Assembly (NCBI GenBank): GCA_017745295.1 | Contig: JAGHZR010000008.1 | Location: forward strand, 62,001-126,000 | Reading direction: 5' to 3' | DNA from: Novosphingobium sp. | Lineage (GTDB): Bacteria > Pseudomonadota > Alphaproteobacteria > Sphingomonadales > Sphingomonadaceae | DNA length: 64,000 nt | Shown here: one piece after another, positions 33,247 to 42,119 of the stretch | How positions within the stretch are numbered: position 1 is the first letter of the stretch | Layout of the letters: the number at the start of each line of letters is the position of its first letter | Made by a program: the position numbers and the translations under genes | Notes under the pieces: model-generated | What the model saw: the letters and a program-made list of their open reading frames with translations, nothing else | Database searches by the model: none | What the model was told of the DNA's origin: nothing

Positions 33247-35808
33247 TCAACCCCGCTTGAGCCGCCCGATCGCCGCGCGCACCTCGCGTTCGCCGTAAGG
33301 CTTGGTCACGACCGGTACGCCCTTGAACGCGCCGGACATCAGCGAGCGTTCGCCATAGCCGCTGGCGAAGATGAACGGCACGCCGCGCGCCAGCAGGGCC
33401 TGTGCCACCGGCTCGCTGGTATCCTTGCCGAGATTGACGTCGAGCATCGCGAAGGACACCCCGCCGCTCTCGACGAGGGCCATGGCGGAAGCGACCGCGC
33501 CTTCGATCCGGCAGTCGTTGAAGCCGAGGCCGCGCAGCACGTCTTCGGCCTCCATGGCGATGATGACGTTGTCCTCGACGATCAGCGCGATCCCGTCCTG
33601 GAGCGTTCCGGCCAGATCCGCCGCTTCCGGCACCGGGGGCGCGGGGCGGTCCTCGGAAGGGCTGGGCGTCTCGAAGCTGGCGATATGGTCCGCCGGGATC
33701 AGGAACAGCGCCTTCATGCCCTCCGGCGGATAGATCACCGAGGCCGAGCCGCCGAGTTCGTGGGGGATCGTGCGCTCGATGATGGTGGAGCCGAAGCCAC
33801 GCCGGGTCGGGGTCTTCACCGGAGGACCGTCCGACTCGCGCCAGTCGATCTCCAGCGAGCCGTCGTCGCCGCGATCGAGCGTGACCGTCACCGTTCCGCG
33901 CGAGTCCGAAAGGGCGCCGTACTTGCAGGAATTGGTCATCAGCTCGTGGAACACCAGCGCCAGCGTGGTGAAGGCGCTGGGGGCGACGAGCGCGTCGGGA
34001 CCGTCGATCACCACCCGCTCGGCACTGTCGCTGACATAGGCGGCGGTCTCGGTGCGGATCAGGTCGTAGAGCGAGGACGGCGTCCAGTCCTTCTGCGTCA
34101 CCTGGTCGTGGGCGCGGGCGAGGGCATGGATGCGGCTGCCGACGATCTCGGCGAATTCGTCGATCGTGCTGGCGCCTTCCTTGCTCTGGGTGACGAGGCC
34201 GCGGATCAGGTTGAGGATGTTGCGCACGCGGTGGTTGAGTTCCGCGATCAGCATGTCCTGCTGGCGCGTCGCCTGCTCGCGCTCGACATGGGCGGCATCG
34301 GCCAGGCGCAGGACGACTTCGAGCAGGGTGACGCGCAAGGCATCGGCGGCGAGCGTCTCTTCCTCGGTCCAGGGGCGGGACTGGCCGCGCCGCTCTTCCT
34401 TCCAGATCTCGAAGCTCTTGCGCGGGGTCAGGCGCGGGCCGTTGGGGCCGAGTTCGATGGCCTTTTCCGGATTGCCGGCCCAGTTCACCTCGCGCAGCTG
34501 CTCGCGGCGGAACAGCACGATATAGTCGCGCGGGCTGCGGCTGACCGGCAGCGCGAGCAGGCCCGCGGCGCGGTCCGCCCATTCGGCGGCCGGGGCGTAG
34601 ACCGCCGCGATCGTGTCGGTGGACCAGACGGTGCTGGCGCCCGCAGTGTTGAGGAAACGGGCCAACTCGGAGAATTGCGCCTCGCTGGGCGTCGAGCCGT
34701 GGCTGACGAAGCGCCCATCGACCCAGCCGATGATCCCGTCGAAGGGAATGACGCGCCCGATCGATTCCGAGAAGTCCTCGAAGGCCTCCAGCAGCGAACC
34801 CCCGGCGGCAACGCGCGACATCATCTCGTCGTGAAGACGCATCGAGGCCGAGCGCTGCTCCAGCGCGAAGTCGGTTTCCTTCTGCTCCAGCAGATAGGCG
34901 AAGAACTCGCCGAACAGCTCGCTGGCGGTGCGCACGGAATAGGAGAGCGTCAGCGGCGAATAGTGGTGGCAGGCCATCAGCCCCCAGAGCTTGCCGCGCC
35001 GCATGATCGAGACCGACATCGACGCCTTCACGCCCATGTTGCGCAAGTATTCGACGTGGATCGGCGAAACCGCGCGCAGGCCCGACATAGACAGGTCCAG
35101 CGGATCGCCGTTGGGATCGGTGACCGGATGGATCGGCACCGTCGGGTCGTTCACGTCGCTGATGATGCGCAGCATGTTGCGGGTGTAGAGCCGCCGCGCC
35201 TGGGCGGGAATGTCGGAGGCGGGGAAGTGCATGCCCTTGAAGCTGTCCACCATGCCGTTGAGGCTCTCGGCCACGACTTCCCCGGCGCCGTCGCCTTCGA
35301 AGCGGTAGACCATGACCCGGTCGAACCCGGTCAGCCCGCGCAAGTGGCGAGCGGCGCTGGCGCAGAGCTGCTCGATCGAGGTGGACTGGCGCAGCCGGTC
35401 GATCATCGGACGCACGTAGCTGACGAAATCGCGGCGACGCCCGCCTTCGTGCGGTTCGATCTCCAGCACGTAGGAGCGGCCGGAGACGTGGATCGCCATG
35501 TCGAACAGGCGCCCGTCGCCGCGCAGGTCCACTTCGAACACGCGCTCCACCGTGCTGGCGCCGCCCAGCACCTGCAGGCGGGTGCGCACGTCGTGCATGG
35601 CGTCGGGCGAGAGGAACTGCATGGCAGGCAGGCCCACCATGTCGCGTGCGGGGGCGCCGAACAGTTCCTCGCAATTGAGCGAGACGTGGTTGATGATCCA
35701 GTCGCTGGAGAACGAGAGCAGCCAGCCGAAGCTCTGGATGCGGCCGATGATGTGGATCGGCTCGAGATCGCAGGTGCTGAGGTCTACCTGGTGCACGCCG
35801 TCAGCCAC
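33247..35808 (-). CDS. Bacteriophytochrome: PAS-GAF-PHY, HWE kinase and C-terminal receiver
   Basis: This 853-residue cytoplasmic red/far-red light sensor and hybrid kinase has several parts. The PAS domain has Cys13 in TCDLEPIHI, the biliverdin-attachment position. The GAF domain contains PASDIPAQARRLY (196-208) and MACHHYS (His281 region), which surround the chromophore, and a PHY domain spans about 330-510. The kinase has AELNHRVRNILNL (His526), HELMTNSCKYGAL and DWRESDGP, so it is of the HWE type. The receiver (740-853) has Asp790 and Lys836 (VTKPYG). Phytochrome-HWE kinases can feed light signals into the PhyR pathway. The GTG start follows a GGAAAG. No heme oxygenase gene is adjacent. 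Confidence 0.92.
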   Translation of the reverse strand: MADGVHQVDLSTCDLEPIHIIGRIQSFGWLLSFSSDWIINHVSLNCEELFGAPARDMVGLPAMQFLSPDAMHDVRTRLQVLGGASTVERVFEVDLRGDGRLFDMAIHVSGRSYVLEIEPHEGGRRRDFVSYVRPMIDRLRQSTSIEQLCASAARHLRGLTGFDRVMVYRFEGDGAGEVVAESLNGMVDSFKGMHFPASDIPAQARRLYTRNMLRIISDVNDPTVPIHPVTDPNGDPLDLSMSGLRAVSPIHVEYLRNMGVKASMSVSIMRRGKLWGLMACHHYSPLTLSYSVRTASELFGEFFAYLLEQKETDFALEQRSASMRLHDEMMSRVAAGGSLLEAFEDFSESIGRVIPFDGIIGWVDGRFVSHGSTPSEAQFSELARFLNTAGASTVWSTDTIAAVYAPAAEWADRAAGLLALPVSRSPRDYIVLFRREQLREVNWAGNPEKAIELGPNGPRLTPRKSFEIWKEERRGQSRPWTEEETLAADALRVTLLEVVLRLADAAHVEREQATRQQDMLIAELNHRVRNILNLIRGLVTQSKEGASTIDEFAEIVGSRIHALARAHDQVTQKDWTPSSLYDLIRTETAAYVSDSAERVVIDGPDALVAPSAFTTLALVFHELMTNSCKYGALSDSRGTVTVTLDRGDDGSLEIDWRESDGPPVKTPTRRGFGSTIIERTIPHELGGSASVIYPPEGMKALFLIPADHIASFETPSPSEDRPAPPVPEAADLAGTLQDGIALIVEDNVIIAMEAEDVLRGLGFNDCRIEGAVASAMALVESGGVSFAMLDVNLGKDTSEPVAQALLARGVPFIFASGYGERSLMSGAFKGVPVVTKPYGEREVRAAIGRLKRG

Positions 35809-36159
35809 GCAGGGCGCTTTCCGTCCGAAGCATGGCCGGGTTGGCTTTCAGGGCAGTCAGGTCCTCGGTCCGCATCGCTCGTTTCGCCTAGAATTGGGAA
35901 TAACTACAGGCGGTTGGACGCGCTCGCCGTAACGCGCAAGCCCCCCGCTCAAGGGACCACAACTCCGGCGCCAGAGAAATGTTCCTGAGGAACGCTTTAG
36001 CAACCTCGCGCCCTTGCGTCTGTTCACTTCTGTACGCTGACGACGGGAACCGCAAGCGGTCTGCCGCATTGTTGGCGTTGCGGCGCCGTTTCGGCGTGGG
36101 AGAATGGCGCCGGTCCGGCGCGGGAGAATTCGGTGCGGAATTTCAGGGAGCCGGTGAAG
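35809..36159. other. 351-bp divergent intergenic region between the phytochrome and Crp-type genes
   Basis: No gene is seen. It contains GTTCC-TGA-GGAAC (35981-35993), of which the minus-strand half could be an EcfG -35. A 14-nt direct repeat, CGGCG[CT]GGGAGAAT, occurs at 36092-36105 and 36116-36129, just before the Crp-type gene, and could be an operator. Confidence 0.5.
35961..35985 (-). promoter_or_regulatory. Weak EcfG-like promoter of the phytochrome gene
   Basis: On the minus strand GGAAC (35985-35981), 16 nt, aGTT (35964-35961). It differs from the consensus at the first base of CGTT and lies about 150 bp upstream of the phytochrome GTG start. Confidence 0.35.
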
Positions 36160-36888
36160 ATGGCGTCACAGACCAGCCAGGAGCAAAGCGATCTGCTCGC
36201 GGTGTTGCGTCCGGGCGACTTCGCCCTGCTCGAACCCCATCTGAGCGAAGTGCAATTGCGTTCCGGCGAGGTGATCTATCATCCGGGCGACCAGGTGGAC
36301 TACTGCTACCTGCCGCGCGGTGCGTCGATCTGCTCGTTCTTCGTCGAGCTCGACAGCGGCATTTCGGTGGAGACGATCCTGGTCGGGCGCGAGGGCGCGC
36401 TGGGCGGCGTGGTCAGCCAGGGCAGCCTGCCCGCCTATGCCCGCGCCAATGTGCTGCACGGCGGCCTGTTCTGGCGCATTCCCACCCGCCAGCTGGATGA
36501 GGTGAAGGAGGGGGTGCCGACGATCGCCGGGCTGTTCGCCCGCTATGCCGACTGCATGATGGCCCAGGTGTTCCAGTCGATTGCCTGCAACGCCGTCCAC
36601 ACGATCGAGGAGCGCGCGGCCAAGTGGCTGGTCGCGGCGGTCGACCGGATCGGGCGCAACGACGTGACGATGACGCAGGAGCAACTCGCCTCGATGATGG
36701 GCATCGGCCGCAGCTATGCCAGCCGCGTGCTCCAGCGCTTCAAGCGCGACGGACTGGTGCGCACCCGGCGCGGCGGCATCGCCGTGGTCGATCGCGGGAG
36801 CCTCAAGGCCAAGGCCTGTTCGTGCAACGATCACGTCGCCGCGCATTTCGAAAAGGTCCTGGCCGGGGTCTATCCCGAGGTAGGCTGA
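36160..36888 (+). CDS. Crp/Fnr-family transcriptional regulator
   Basis: This 242-residue regulator has an N-terminal cyclic-nucleotide-binding-like domain (about 15-130; SGEVIYHPGDQVDYCYLPRGAS) and a C-terminal winged helix (about 165-220; MTQEQLASMMGIGRSYASRVLQRFKRDGLVRTRRGGIAVVD). It has no Cys cluster of Fnr type at the N terminus, and the cAMP-binding Arg/Ser pair is not evident, so the signal is unknown; it resembles the Crp-like regulators common near stress genes. ATG 36160 has GGGAG nine bases upstream. A REP-like palindrome follows. Confidence 0.88.
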   Translation: MASQTSQEQSDLLAVLRPGDFALLEPHLSEVQLRSGEVIYHPGDQVDYCYLPRGASICSFFVELDSGISVETILVGREGALGGVVSQGSLPAYARANVLHGGLFWRIPTRQLDEVKEGVPTIAGLFARYADCMMAQVFQSIACNAVHTIEERAAKWLVAAVDRIGRNDVTMTQEQLASMMGIGRSYASRVLQRFKRDGLVRTRRGGIAVVDRGSLKAKACSCNDHVAAHFEKVLAGVYPEVG

Positions 36889-36902
36889 ACTTCCCCAAAT
36901 TT

Positions 36903-36980
36903 CGTCACTGCGAGCGTAGCGAAGCAATCCGGAGCGTCGTGGGCCGGACTCTGGATTGCGTCGCTGCGCTCGCAATGACG
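36903..36980. repeat. REP-like palindromic intergenic repeat
   Basis: Two arms of about 30 nt, CGTCACTGCGAGCGTAGCGA... and ...TCGCTGCGCTCGCAATGACG, face each other with few mismatches and form a long hairpin of the GTCATTGCGAGCG type. Repeats of this kind are widespread between genes in alphaproteobacterial and other bacterial genomes. It lies 14 bp after the Crp-type gene and may act as its terminator. Confidence 0.8.
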
Positions 36981-37057
36981 AAGGGGAGGGGCAAGGCTGG
37001 AAGCGCGAACAGTGCCTGTCGGGGAGGGGGTGGAGACCTTCATCCCCTACGACATCA

Positions 37058-37075
37058 TTGTCGTGAAACCGCCAT
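37058..37075 (+). promoter_or_regulatory. Weak PhoB-box-like sequence upstream of the PhoX-like gene
   Basis: TTGTCGT-GAAA-CCGCCAT resembles two direct Pho-box half-sites (CTGTCAT) with a 4-nt spacer, five of seven bases in each. It lies 84 bp before the ATG. The match is weak and no second box is seen. Confidence 0.25.
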
Positions 37076-37159
37076 CGAACTGACGCGGAAATTGCGCTCA
37101 GTTGCCATGAAGCGCTTTTAGCAACGCCCCTGCGATTGTCGAAAGAACAGGGGCACACC

Positions 37160-39628
37160 ATGACTGAAGGGCTTCCCGCCAACGGCTATACCGATGGCGA
37201 TGTCGATACCAATTCCACCACCGAACGCTCGCTGGAAAGCATGGCGGCGGAGCGCTATTCGCGCCGTCAGGCCCTGTTCCGGGGCGCCGGTGCCACGACC
37301 ATGGCCTTCATGGGCACGGCCCTGCTGGCGGCCTGCGGCGACGACGACGATCAGGAAGGCGTGTCCGTCAGCGCCGGTGCCAATGCCGCGACCAGCGCGG
37401 GCCGCGTCGTCACCCTGACCGGCAGCCCGGAGAACGGCTACGGCGGCTACCGGACCGGCTGGGCGCAGACTTCGGGCACGACCGTCGAACTGATTGGCTC
37501 CGGCTCGAAAGTGACGTTCATCGCGCCCGCGGTTGCCGCGGCGACCGATCTGGTCTTCACCTTCACCGCCACCGACAGCCTCGGCAAGGCACGCACCGGC
37601 ACCACGACGATACGCGTCTCGCCGGGCGTGCTGGGCTTCACCGCCGTCGCCCATAGCCTGGCGGACGTGGTCAAGGTGCCGACCGGCTATTCGGTGACGG
37701 TGATGACCCGCCTCGGCGATCCGCTCGCCACCGGGGTTTCGGCTTATGTCAACGACGGTTCGGACACGAACTTCGCCCAGCGCATTGGCGACCACGGCGA
37801 CGGGCTGCACTTCTTCGGCCTTGCTGCGGCGGGCGGCCGTGACGACAACAGCTCCACGCGCGGCCTCATGGTGCAGAACCACGAGAACCTGAACGTCCAG
37901 TATCTCCACCCGAACGGCCCGACCAACGTCTCCACCGGCCCGCGTCCCGCCGCAGAGGCGATCAAGGAGATCGAGGCGCACGGCGTTTCGGTGTCGGAAT
38001 ACGTGGATGCGGGCAGCCGCAAGTGGTCCTACGTGCCCACCAGCAGCTACAACCGCCGCATCACCCCGAACACGCCGATGAGCTTCCACGGCCCGGCTGC
38101 CGGATCGGCGATGCTCGTCACTGCCTATTCCACGAACGGCACCGCCGGTCGCGGCACGATCAACAACTGCGCCAACGGCATGACCCCCTGGGCCACCAAC
38201 CTCACCTGCGAGGAAAACTGGGCCGGTTACTTCCGCCGCGATGCCGCCGACGATGCCAAGCGCAGCGTTCGCGAGATGACCGCGCTCGCCCGTTTCGGCG
38301 TGACCAGCCGCACCGGCAACTATGCCTGGTCCTTCGCGGATTCCACCGACTCGACCTACACCAAGTGGAACGCGACGATCACCGGCGCCACGGCGGCGGA
38401 CGACTATCGCAACGAGCCGAACCAGTACGGCTGGGTGGTCGAGATCGACCCCTACGATCGCGCCTCGGCCCCGCGCAAGCGCACCGCGCTGGGTCGCATG
38501 GGCCATGAGGGCGCCTTCGTGCGCGCCGTGAACGGCCAGAAGCTGGGCGTCTACATGGGCGACGACTCGCGCCGCGAATATCTCTACAAGTTCGTGTCCT
38601 CGGCCACGTATGCCGCTGCCGACGCGGCTTCGACCAGCCGTCTCGCCATGGGCGACAAGTACCTCGACACCGGCACGCTCTACGTGGCGAAGTTCAATGC
38701 CGACGGCAGCGGCCAGTGGCTGCCGCTGGTGTTCGGCTCGGTGCCGAACCGTCCGGCAAACGGCTCGACGCCCGAATATGTCTTCGCCGACCAGGCCGAC
38801 ATTCTCGTCAACACCCGCCTTGCCGCCGATGCCGTGGGCGCGACGCCGATGGACCGTCCGGAATGGACGGCAGGCAACCCGGTGACCGGCGAGATCTATC
38901 TCACCCTCACCAACAACAACGCCGCCGGACGCCCGCTGAACGGCACCGATGCCGCCAACCCGCGCCACTACAACGATCCGAAGGGCGCCTCGAAGACCGC
39001 GCAATACGGCAACCCGAACGGCCACATCGTCCGCCTGCGCGAGAACGGCGACACCACCGCCGCCACGACCTTCAAGTGGGACATCTACCTGTTCGGCGCC
39101 GATGCCGCCGATGCCGGGGCCGACGTCAACATCTCGGGCTTGACCGCCGACAACGACTTCTCCAGCCCGGACGGCGCCTACTTCTCGCGCGCCACCAACC
39201 CGGCGGGGCAGTTCAACCCGGTGCTCTGGATCGAGACCGACGACGGCGCCCTGACCGATCGCACCAACTGCATGCTGCTGGCGGCGATCCCGGGGCGTGT
39301 CGGCGACGGCGGTGCGAAGACGATCACCAATACCGGCTCGAACGGGGCCACTGCCACCCAGGCGACCGTGGTCGGCGCTCCGGCGACGGCGGCGAACCTG
39401 CGGCGCTTCCTGGTCGGCCCGGTCCAGTGCGAGATCACCGGCATCGACTCGACCCCGGACGGTCGCACGCTCTTTGTCGGCATCCAGCATCCCGGTGAGG
39501 ACGGCACTCCGACGGCGCCGTCGAGCCACTGGCCCGACAGCCAGACCGGCACGCCCGCCGCGTCCGTGCGCCCGCGTTCGGCAGTCATCGCGATCACCAA
39601 GGATGACGGGGGTGTTGTCGCTCTGTGA
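37160..39628 (+). CDS. PhoX/DUF839-family exported protein (possible alkaline phosphatase)
   Basis: This 822-residue exported protein of the DUF839 family includes the Ca2+/Fe3+-dependent alkaline phosphatase PhoX. The N-terminal half-signal SRRQALFRGAGATTMAFMG followed by LLAACG suggests Tat export and then lipid attachment. The mature protein contains the family blocks LMVQNHENLN, NNCANGMTPWATNLTCEENWAGYF (the Cys and Glu residues surround the PhoX metal site) and GRMGHEGAFV. Phosphatase activity is likely but unproven, since several DUF839 proteins have no known reaction. ATG 37160 follows AGGGG. The 3' end runs into an odd tandem repeat (39605-39688). Confidence 0.85.
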   Translation: MTEGLPANGYTDGDVDTNSTTERSLESMAAERYSRRQALFRGAGATTMAFMGTALLAACGDDDDQEGVSVSAGANAATSAGRVVTLTGSPENGYGGYRTGWAQTSGTTVELIGSGSKVTFIAPAVAAATDLVFTFTATDSLGKARTGTTTIRVSPGVLGFTAVAHSLADVVKVPTGYSVTVMTRLGDPLATGVSAYVNDGSDTNFAQRIGDHGDGLHFFGLAAAGGRDDNSSTRGLMVQNHENLNVQYLHPNGPTNVSTGPRPAAEAIKEIEAHGVSVSEYVDAGSRKWSYVPTSSYNRRITPNTPMSFHGPAAGSAMLVTAYSTNGTAGRGTINNCANGMTPWATNLTCEENWAGYFRRDAADDAKRSVREMTALARFGVTSRTGNYAWSFADSTDSTYTKWNATITGATAADDYRNEPNQYGWVVEIDPYDRASAPRKRTALGRMGHEGAFVRAVNGQKLGVYMGDDSRREYLYKFVSSATYAAADAASTSRLAMGDKYLDTGTLYVAKFNADGSGQWLPLVFGSVPNRPANGSTPEYVFADQADILVNTRLAADAVGATPMDRPEWTAGNPVTGEIYLTLTNNNAAGRPLNGTDAANPRHYNDPKGASKTAQYGNPNGHIVRLRENGDTTAATTFKWDIYLFGADAADAGADVNISGLTADNDFSSPDGAYFSRATNPAGQFNPVLWIETDDGALTDRTNCMLLAAIPGRVGDGGAKTITNTGSNGATATQATVVGAPATAANLRRFLVGPVQCEITGIDSTPDGRTLFVGIQHPGEDGTPTAPSSHWPDSQTGTPAASVRPRSAVIAITKDDGGVVAL

Positions 39629-39688
39629 GCGACGGCGGCGATGTTGTCGCTCTATGAGCGACGGCGGGGGCGTCATCGCGCTCTGATC
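39605..39688 (+). repeat. Tandem repeat at the 3' end of the PhoX-like gene
   Basis: Three imperfect units occur: 39605-39630 (26 nt), 39631-39659 (29 nt) and 39660-39688 (29 nt). Each unit reads GAC-GG-GG-...-GT[CT]-[AG]T-GC-CT-TGA and so encodes D-G-G-x-V-[VI]-A-L-stop. The first holds the gene's real stop. The 29-nt period places each copy in a different frame. Confidence 0.75.
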
Positions 39689-39704
39689 GCAAGACCGGAT
39701 GAAA

Positions 39705-39742
39705 GGGAAAGGGCGCGCCTGCGGGTACGCCCTTTTCCATTT
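39705..39742 (+). terminator. Terminator after the PhoX-like gene
   Basis: The stem GGAAAGGGCG / CGCCCTTTTCC (one bulge) with a 13-nt loop is followed by ATTTGT. Confidence 0.6.
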
Positions 39743-39836
39743 GTATCGCAGGGGCGTTGCGGCGGCCCGGTTCTGCGGTGGAACTGGTTCCCACGATGGC
39801 TTAATGAACAGTCCTGTTGATAACAGGAGAGGCCAT

Positions 39837-41264
39837 GTGAACGAGACGGGCACCAAGGCAGGCTTGACCGCGCAGGACATGGACGAGGAACGCCTCGCCA
39901 CCTACCCCACCGCCGCCTTCCTTTCGAGGGACTACCTTCAGGCGGAAAAGCAGCTGCTCTGGCCCAAAGTCTGGCAGATGGTGGAGCGCGAGAGCGACCT
40001 GCCCGATCCCGGCGACTGGATGACCTACGACGTCGCCGACGAATCGATCATCGTCCTGCGCAAGGACGACGGCACGCTGAAGGCCTTCCACAACGTCTGC
40101 CCGCATCGCGGCCGCCAGCTCGTCTCGGTGCCGGACATGCTGCCGGGCCCCAAAAATCCAAATGGGGTGCACGACGTGCGCGGCAACAACCGGCGCAATT
40201 TCATCTGCGGCTTCCACGGCTGGACGTTCGACCTCGACGGAAACAACACCTACATCCTCGACCCGCAGGACTGGCATCACAAGCTGACGCCGGAGATGAC
40301 CTGCCTCTCGGAGGTGCAGGTCGATACCTGGGGCGGCTACATCTACATCACGATGGACCCCGATGCGGTGCCGCTGCAGGAATGGATGGGCCGCGCGGGT
40401 GAGATCCTCGATCACTTCGACCTTGCCGGCATGCACTACAAGTGGCGCCAGTGGGCGATCTACGACTGCAACTGGAAGACCGCGATCGAGGCGTTCCTGG
40501 AACCCTACCACGTCGCCGGCACCCACACGCAGCTGCTCGCCTATGGCGACTACTATGCACTGTCGAAGCAATACGGCCTCCACTCGGTGTCCAGCTACGA
40601 CACCCGCGACAGCAAGTTCCAGATGAGCGAAAGCGCGGGAACCACTCGCGCCGGCAAGGGGGACGACGCCCGCGTCTCTACTTACGAACTGATCCGCGAG
40701 AACTATGAGACGGTGAACTACTCCGCCTCCACCGAAACGCTGGTCAACGCCGCCAGCCGTCTGGTGGACGAACTGCCCGAAACCGCCACGCCGGGCGAGA
40801 TCATCGCCCACTGGCTCACGTCGGCCAAGGCCGACGATGCCGCGCGCGGGGTGGTCTGGCCCGAAGTTCCGCCGGAGATCAAGAAGGAGGGCGGCCTCGC
40901 CTGGGGTCTGTTCCCCAACCAGAACATCCTCCACGGCGAGACGTTCGCGCTCTGCTACCGCGTGCGCCCCTATGGCGACGATCCGGACAAGTGCATTTTC
41001 GAAAGCTATGCCCTCGAACGCTTCCCCGAGGGCGGGGCGCCACAGACCGAGTGGGTCTATGCCGATCCCATCGGCGAGCACTGGGGAGCGGTGCTGGCGC
41101 AGGACTTCTCGAACATGCAGTTCGTGCAGAAGGGCATGAAGTCCTCCGGCTTCCGCGGCCCGCTGCCCAATCCGCATCAGGAGCAGAAGGTCATCAACCT
41201 CCACCGCAACCTGGCGAATTTCATGGACGGCATGGGCGCGCCGACCCGGCTGGAAGTGGAGTGA
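39837..41264 (+). CDS. Rieske-type aromatic-ring-hydroxylating oxygenase, alpha subunit
   Basis: This 475-residue non-heme iron oxygenase would use electrons from separate reductase components to oxidise an organic substrate. The Rieske cluster ligands are Cys88/His90 (NVCPHRG) and Cys124/His127 (ICGFHGW). The catalytic domain has the mononuclear iron site His225/His230 in LEPYHVAGTH. The gap between the two Rieske pairs is 33 residues, about twice the usual 15-18. The substrate is unknown, and no ferredoxin, reductase or beta subunit is adjacent. GTG 39837, with AGGAG seven bases upstream, is preferred to ATG 39804. It converges on the sulfotransferase with only 6 bp between. Confidence 0.9.
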   Translation: MNETGTKAGLTAQDMDEERLATYPTAAFLSRDYLQAEKQLLWPKVWQMVERESDLPDPGDWMTYDVADESIIVLRKDDGTLKAFHNVCPHRGRQLVSVPDMLPGPKNPNGVHDVRGNNRRNFICGFHGWTFDLDGNNTYILDPQDWHHKLTPEMTCLSEVQVDTWGGYIYITMDPDAVPLQEWMGRAGEILDHFDLAGMHYKWRQWAIYDCNWKTAIEAFLEPYHVAGTHTQLLAYGDYYALSKQYGLHSVSSYDTRDSKFQMSESAGTTRAGKGDDARVSTYELIRENYETVNYSASTETLVNAASRLVDELPETATPGEIIAHWLTSAKADDAARGVVWPEVPPEIKKEGGLAWGLFPNQNILHGETFALCYRVRPYGDDPDKCIFESYALERFPEGGAPQTEWVYADPIGEHWGAVLAQDFSNMQFVQKGMKSSGFRGPLPNPHQEQKVINLHRNLANFMDGMGAPTRLEVE

Positions 41265-41270
41265 GCGGAC

Positions 41271-42119
41271 TTACGCCGCGTTTCGCGCGGAGTTCTTCCA
41301 GCGGGAAAGGTCGAGACCGCAGATCGCCTCCAGCGTTTCCACGTCACGGGCGTAGAAGTCCTGGATCTGCTCGCGAAGACCGGGCGCCAGCGGCGGGTAG
41401 GTGATCTCGCGGGCGAGGAGGGAGCGGACGTTCTCGAACATCGCGGTGCCGCGCAGCGGGCGCACCGTGTCCTTGAGCGGGGCCAGCGCCTTGCGCAGCG
41501 GCAGCGGCAGAATGGCGGAACGACTGCTGTTCTCGGTCGCCTGCGCGCGCTCGGGGCGGAACACCGGGGCGACGCCGATATGGTCCGACACCGCTTCGAC
41601 GATCCGCTGCGGCTGCACGGTCACGTCGTCGTAGAGGTAGATCAGGATCTGCTCGCGCGGGAACAGGTCGTACCAGCGGGCGAGATGGCGCGCGTAGAGG
41701 CCGTCCTGCAGGAAGCGCGGATAGGCACTGTCGAGCGAGCGCAGATATTCCTCCGGCGGGCCTTTCACGGTGCCGCGCCGGTAGAACATCTTGTAGTCGG
41801 AATAGGCGCGCTCCACCGGGTTGCGCAGTTGCAGGACCAGCCGGGTCTGCGGCAGGGCGCGGGCGATGCGCTGGGCGGCGAGGGGGTGGGCGAGATAGTC
41901 CGCAGATTTCTCCCCGATCAGCTCCACGCCTTCCGGGCGTTTCGCGAAGAACCTGCCGTACCAGTCCTCGCCGCGATCGAACTGGGCGCTGAAGTAGTGC
42001 GGCTCCGGATCGGGCATGTAGATCGCCGGGTTGTCCTGAAGCCGCGCCTGGATCCAGGTCGTGGCGGCCTTGACCGCGCCGATGACGATGAAGCGGGGTT
42101 GCCAGTCGGGAGCCATCAT
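41271..42119 (-). CDS. Sulfotransferase domain protein
   Basis: This 282-residue cytoplasmic sulfotransferase would move sulfate from PAPS to a hydroxyl or amine on an acceptor. The PAPS 5'-phosphosulfate loop is FIVIGAVKAATTWIQARL, and the 3'-phosphate motif is LQLRNPVERAYSDYKM, as in heparan-sulfate-type and bacterial glycan/lipid sulfotransferases. The acceptor is unknown. Its ATG overlaps the DegT gene stop (ATGA), and with the dehydratase upstream the three genes form one minus-strand operon, so a sulfated surface sugar is a reasonable inference. Confidence 0.88.
   Translation of the reverse strand: MMAPDWQPRFIVIGAVKAATTWIQARLQDNPAIYMPDPEPHYFSAQFDRGEDWYGRFFAKRPEGVELIGEKSADYLAHPLAAQRIARALPQTRLVLQLRNPVERAYSDYKMFYRRGTVKGPPEEYLRSLDSAYPRFLQDGLYARHLARWYDLFPREQILIYLYDDVTVQPQRIVEAVSDHIGVAPVFRPERAQATENSSRSAILPLPLRKALAPLKDTVRPLRGTAMFENVRSLLAREITYPPLAPGLREQIQDFYARDVETLEAICGLDLSRWKNSARNAA

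Noticed and set aside
33238-35988. 916-codon plus-strand ORF opposite the phytochrome gene
   Set aside because: Shadow frame of the bacteriophytochrome; no domain or ribosome site.
36000-36130. GGAAC at about 36046 as an EcfG promoter for the Crp-type gene
   Set aside because: The element at 16 nt is CATT, not CGTT, so the -10 core GTT is broken.
37118-39901. 927-codon minus-strand ORF opposite the PhoX-like gene
   Set aside because: A shadow of the real gene: composition is Arg/Gly/Val/His-biased and no fold motif is seen.
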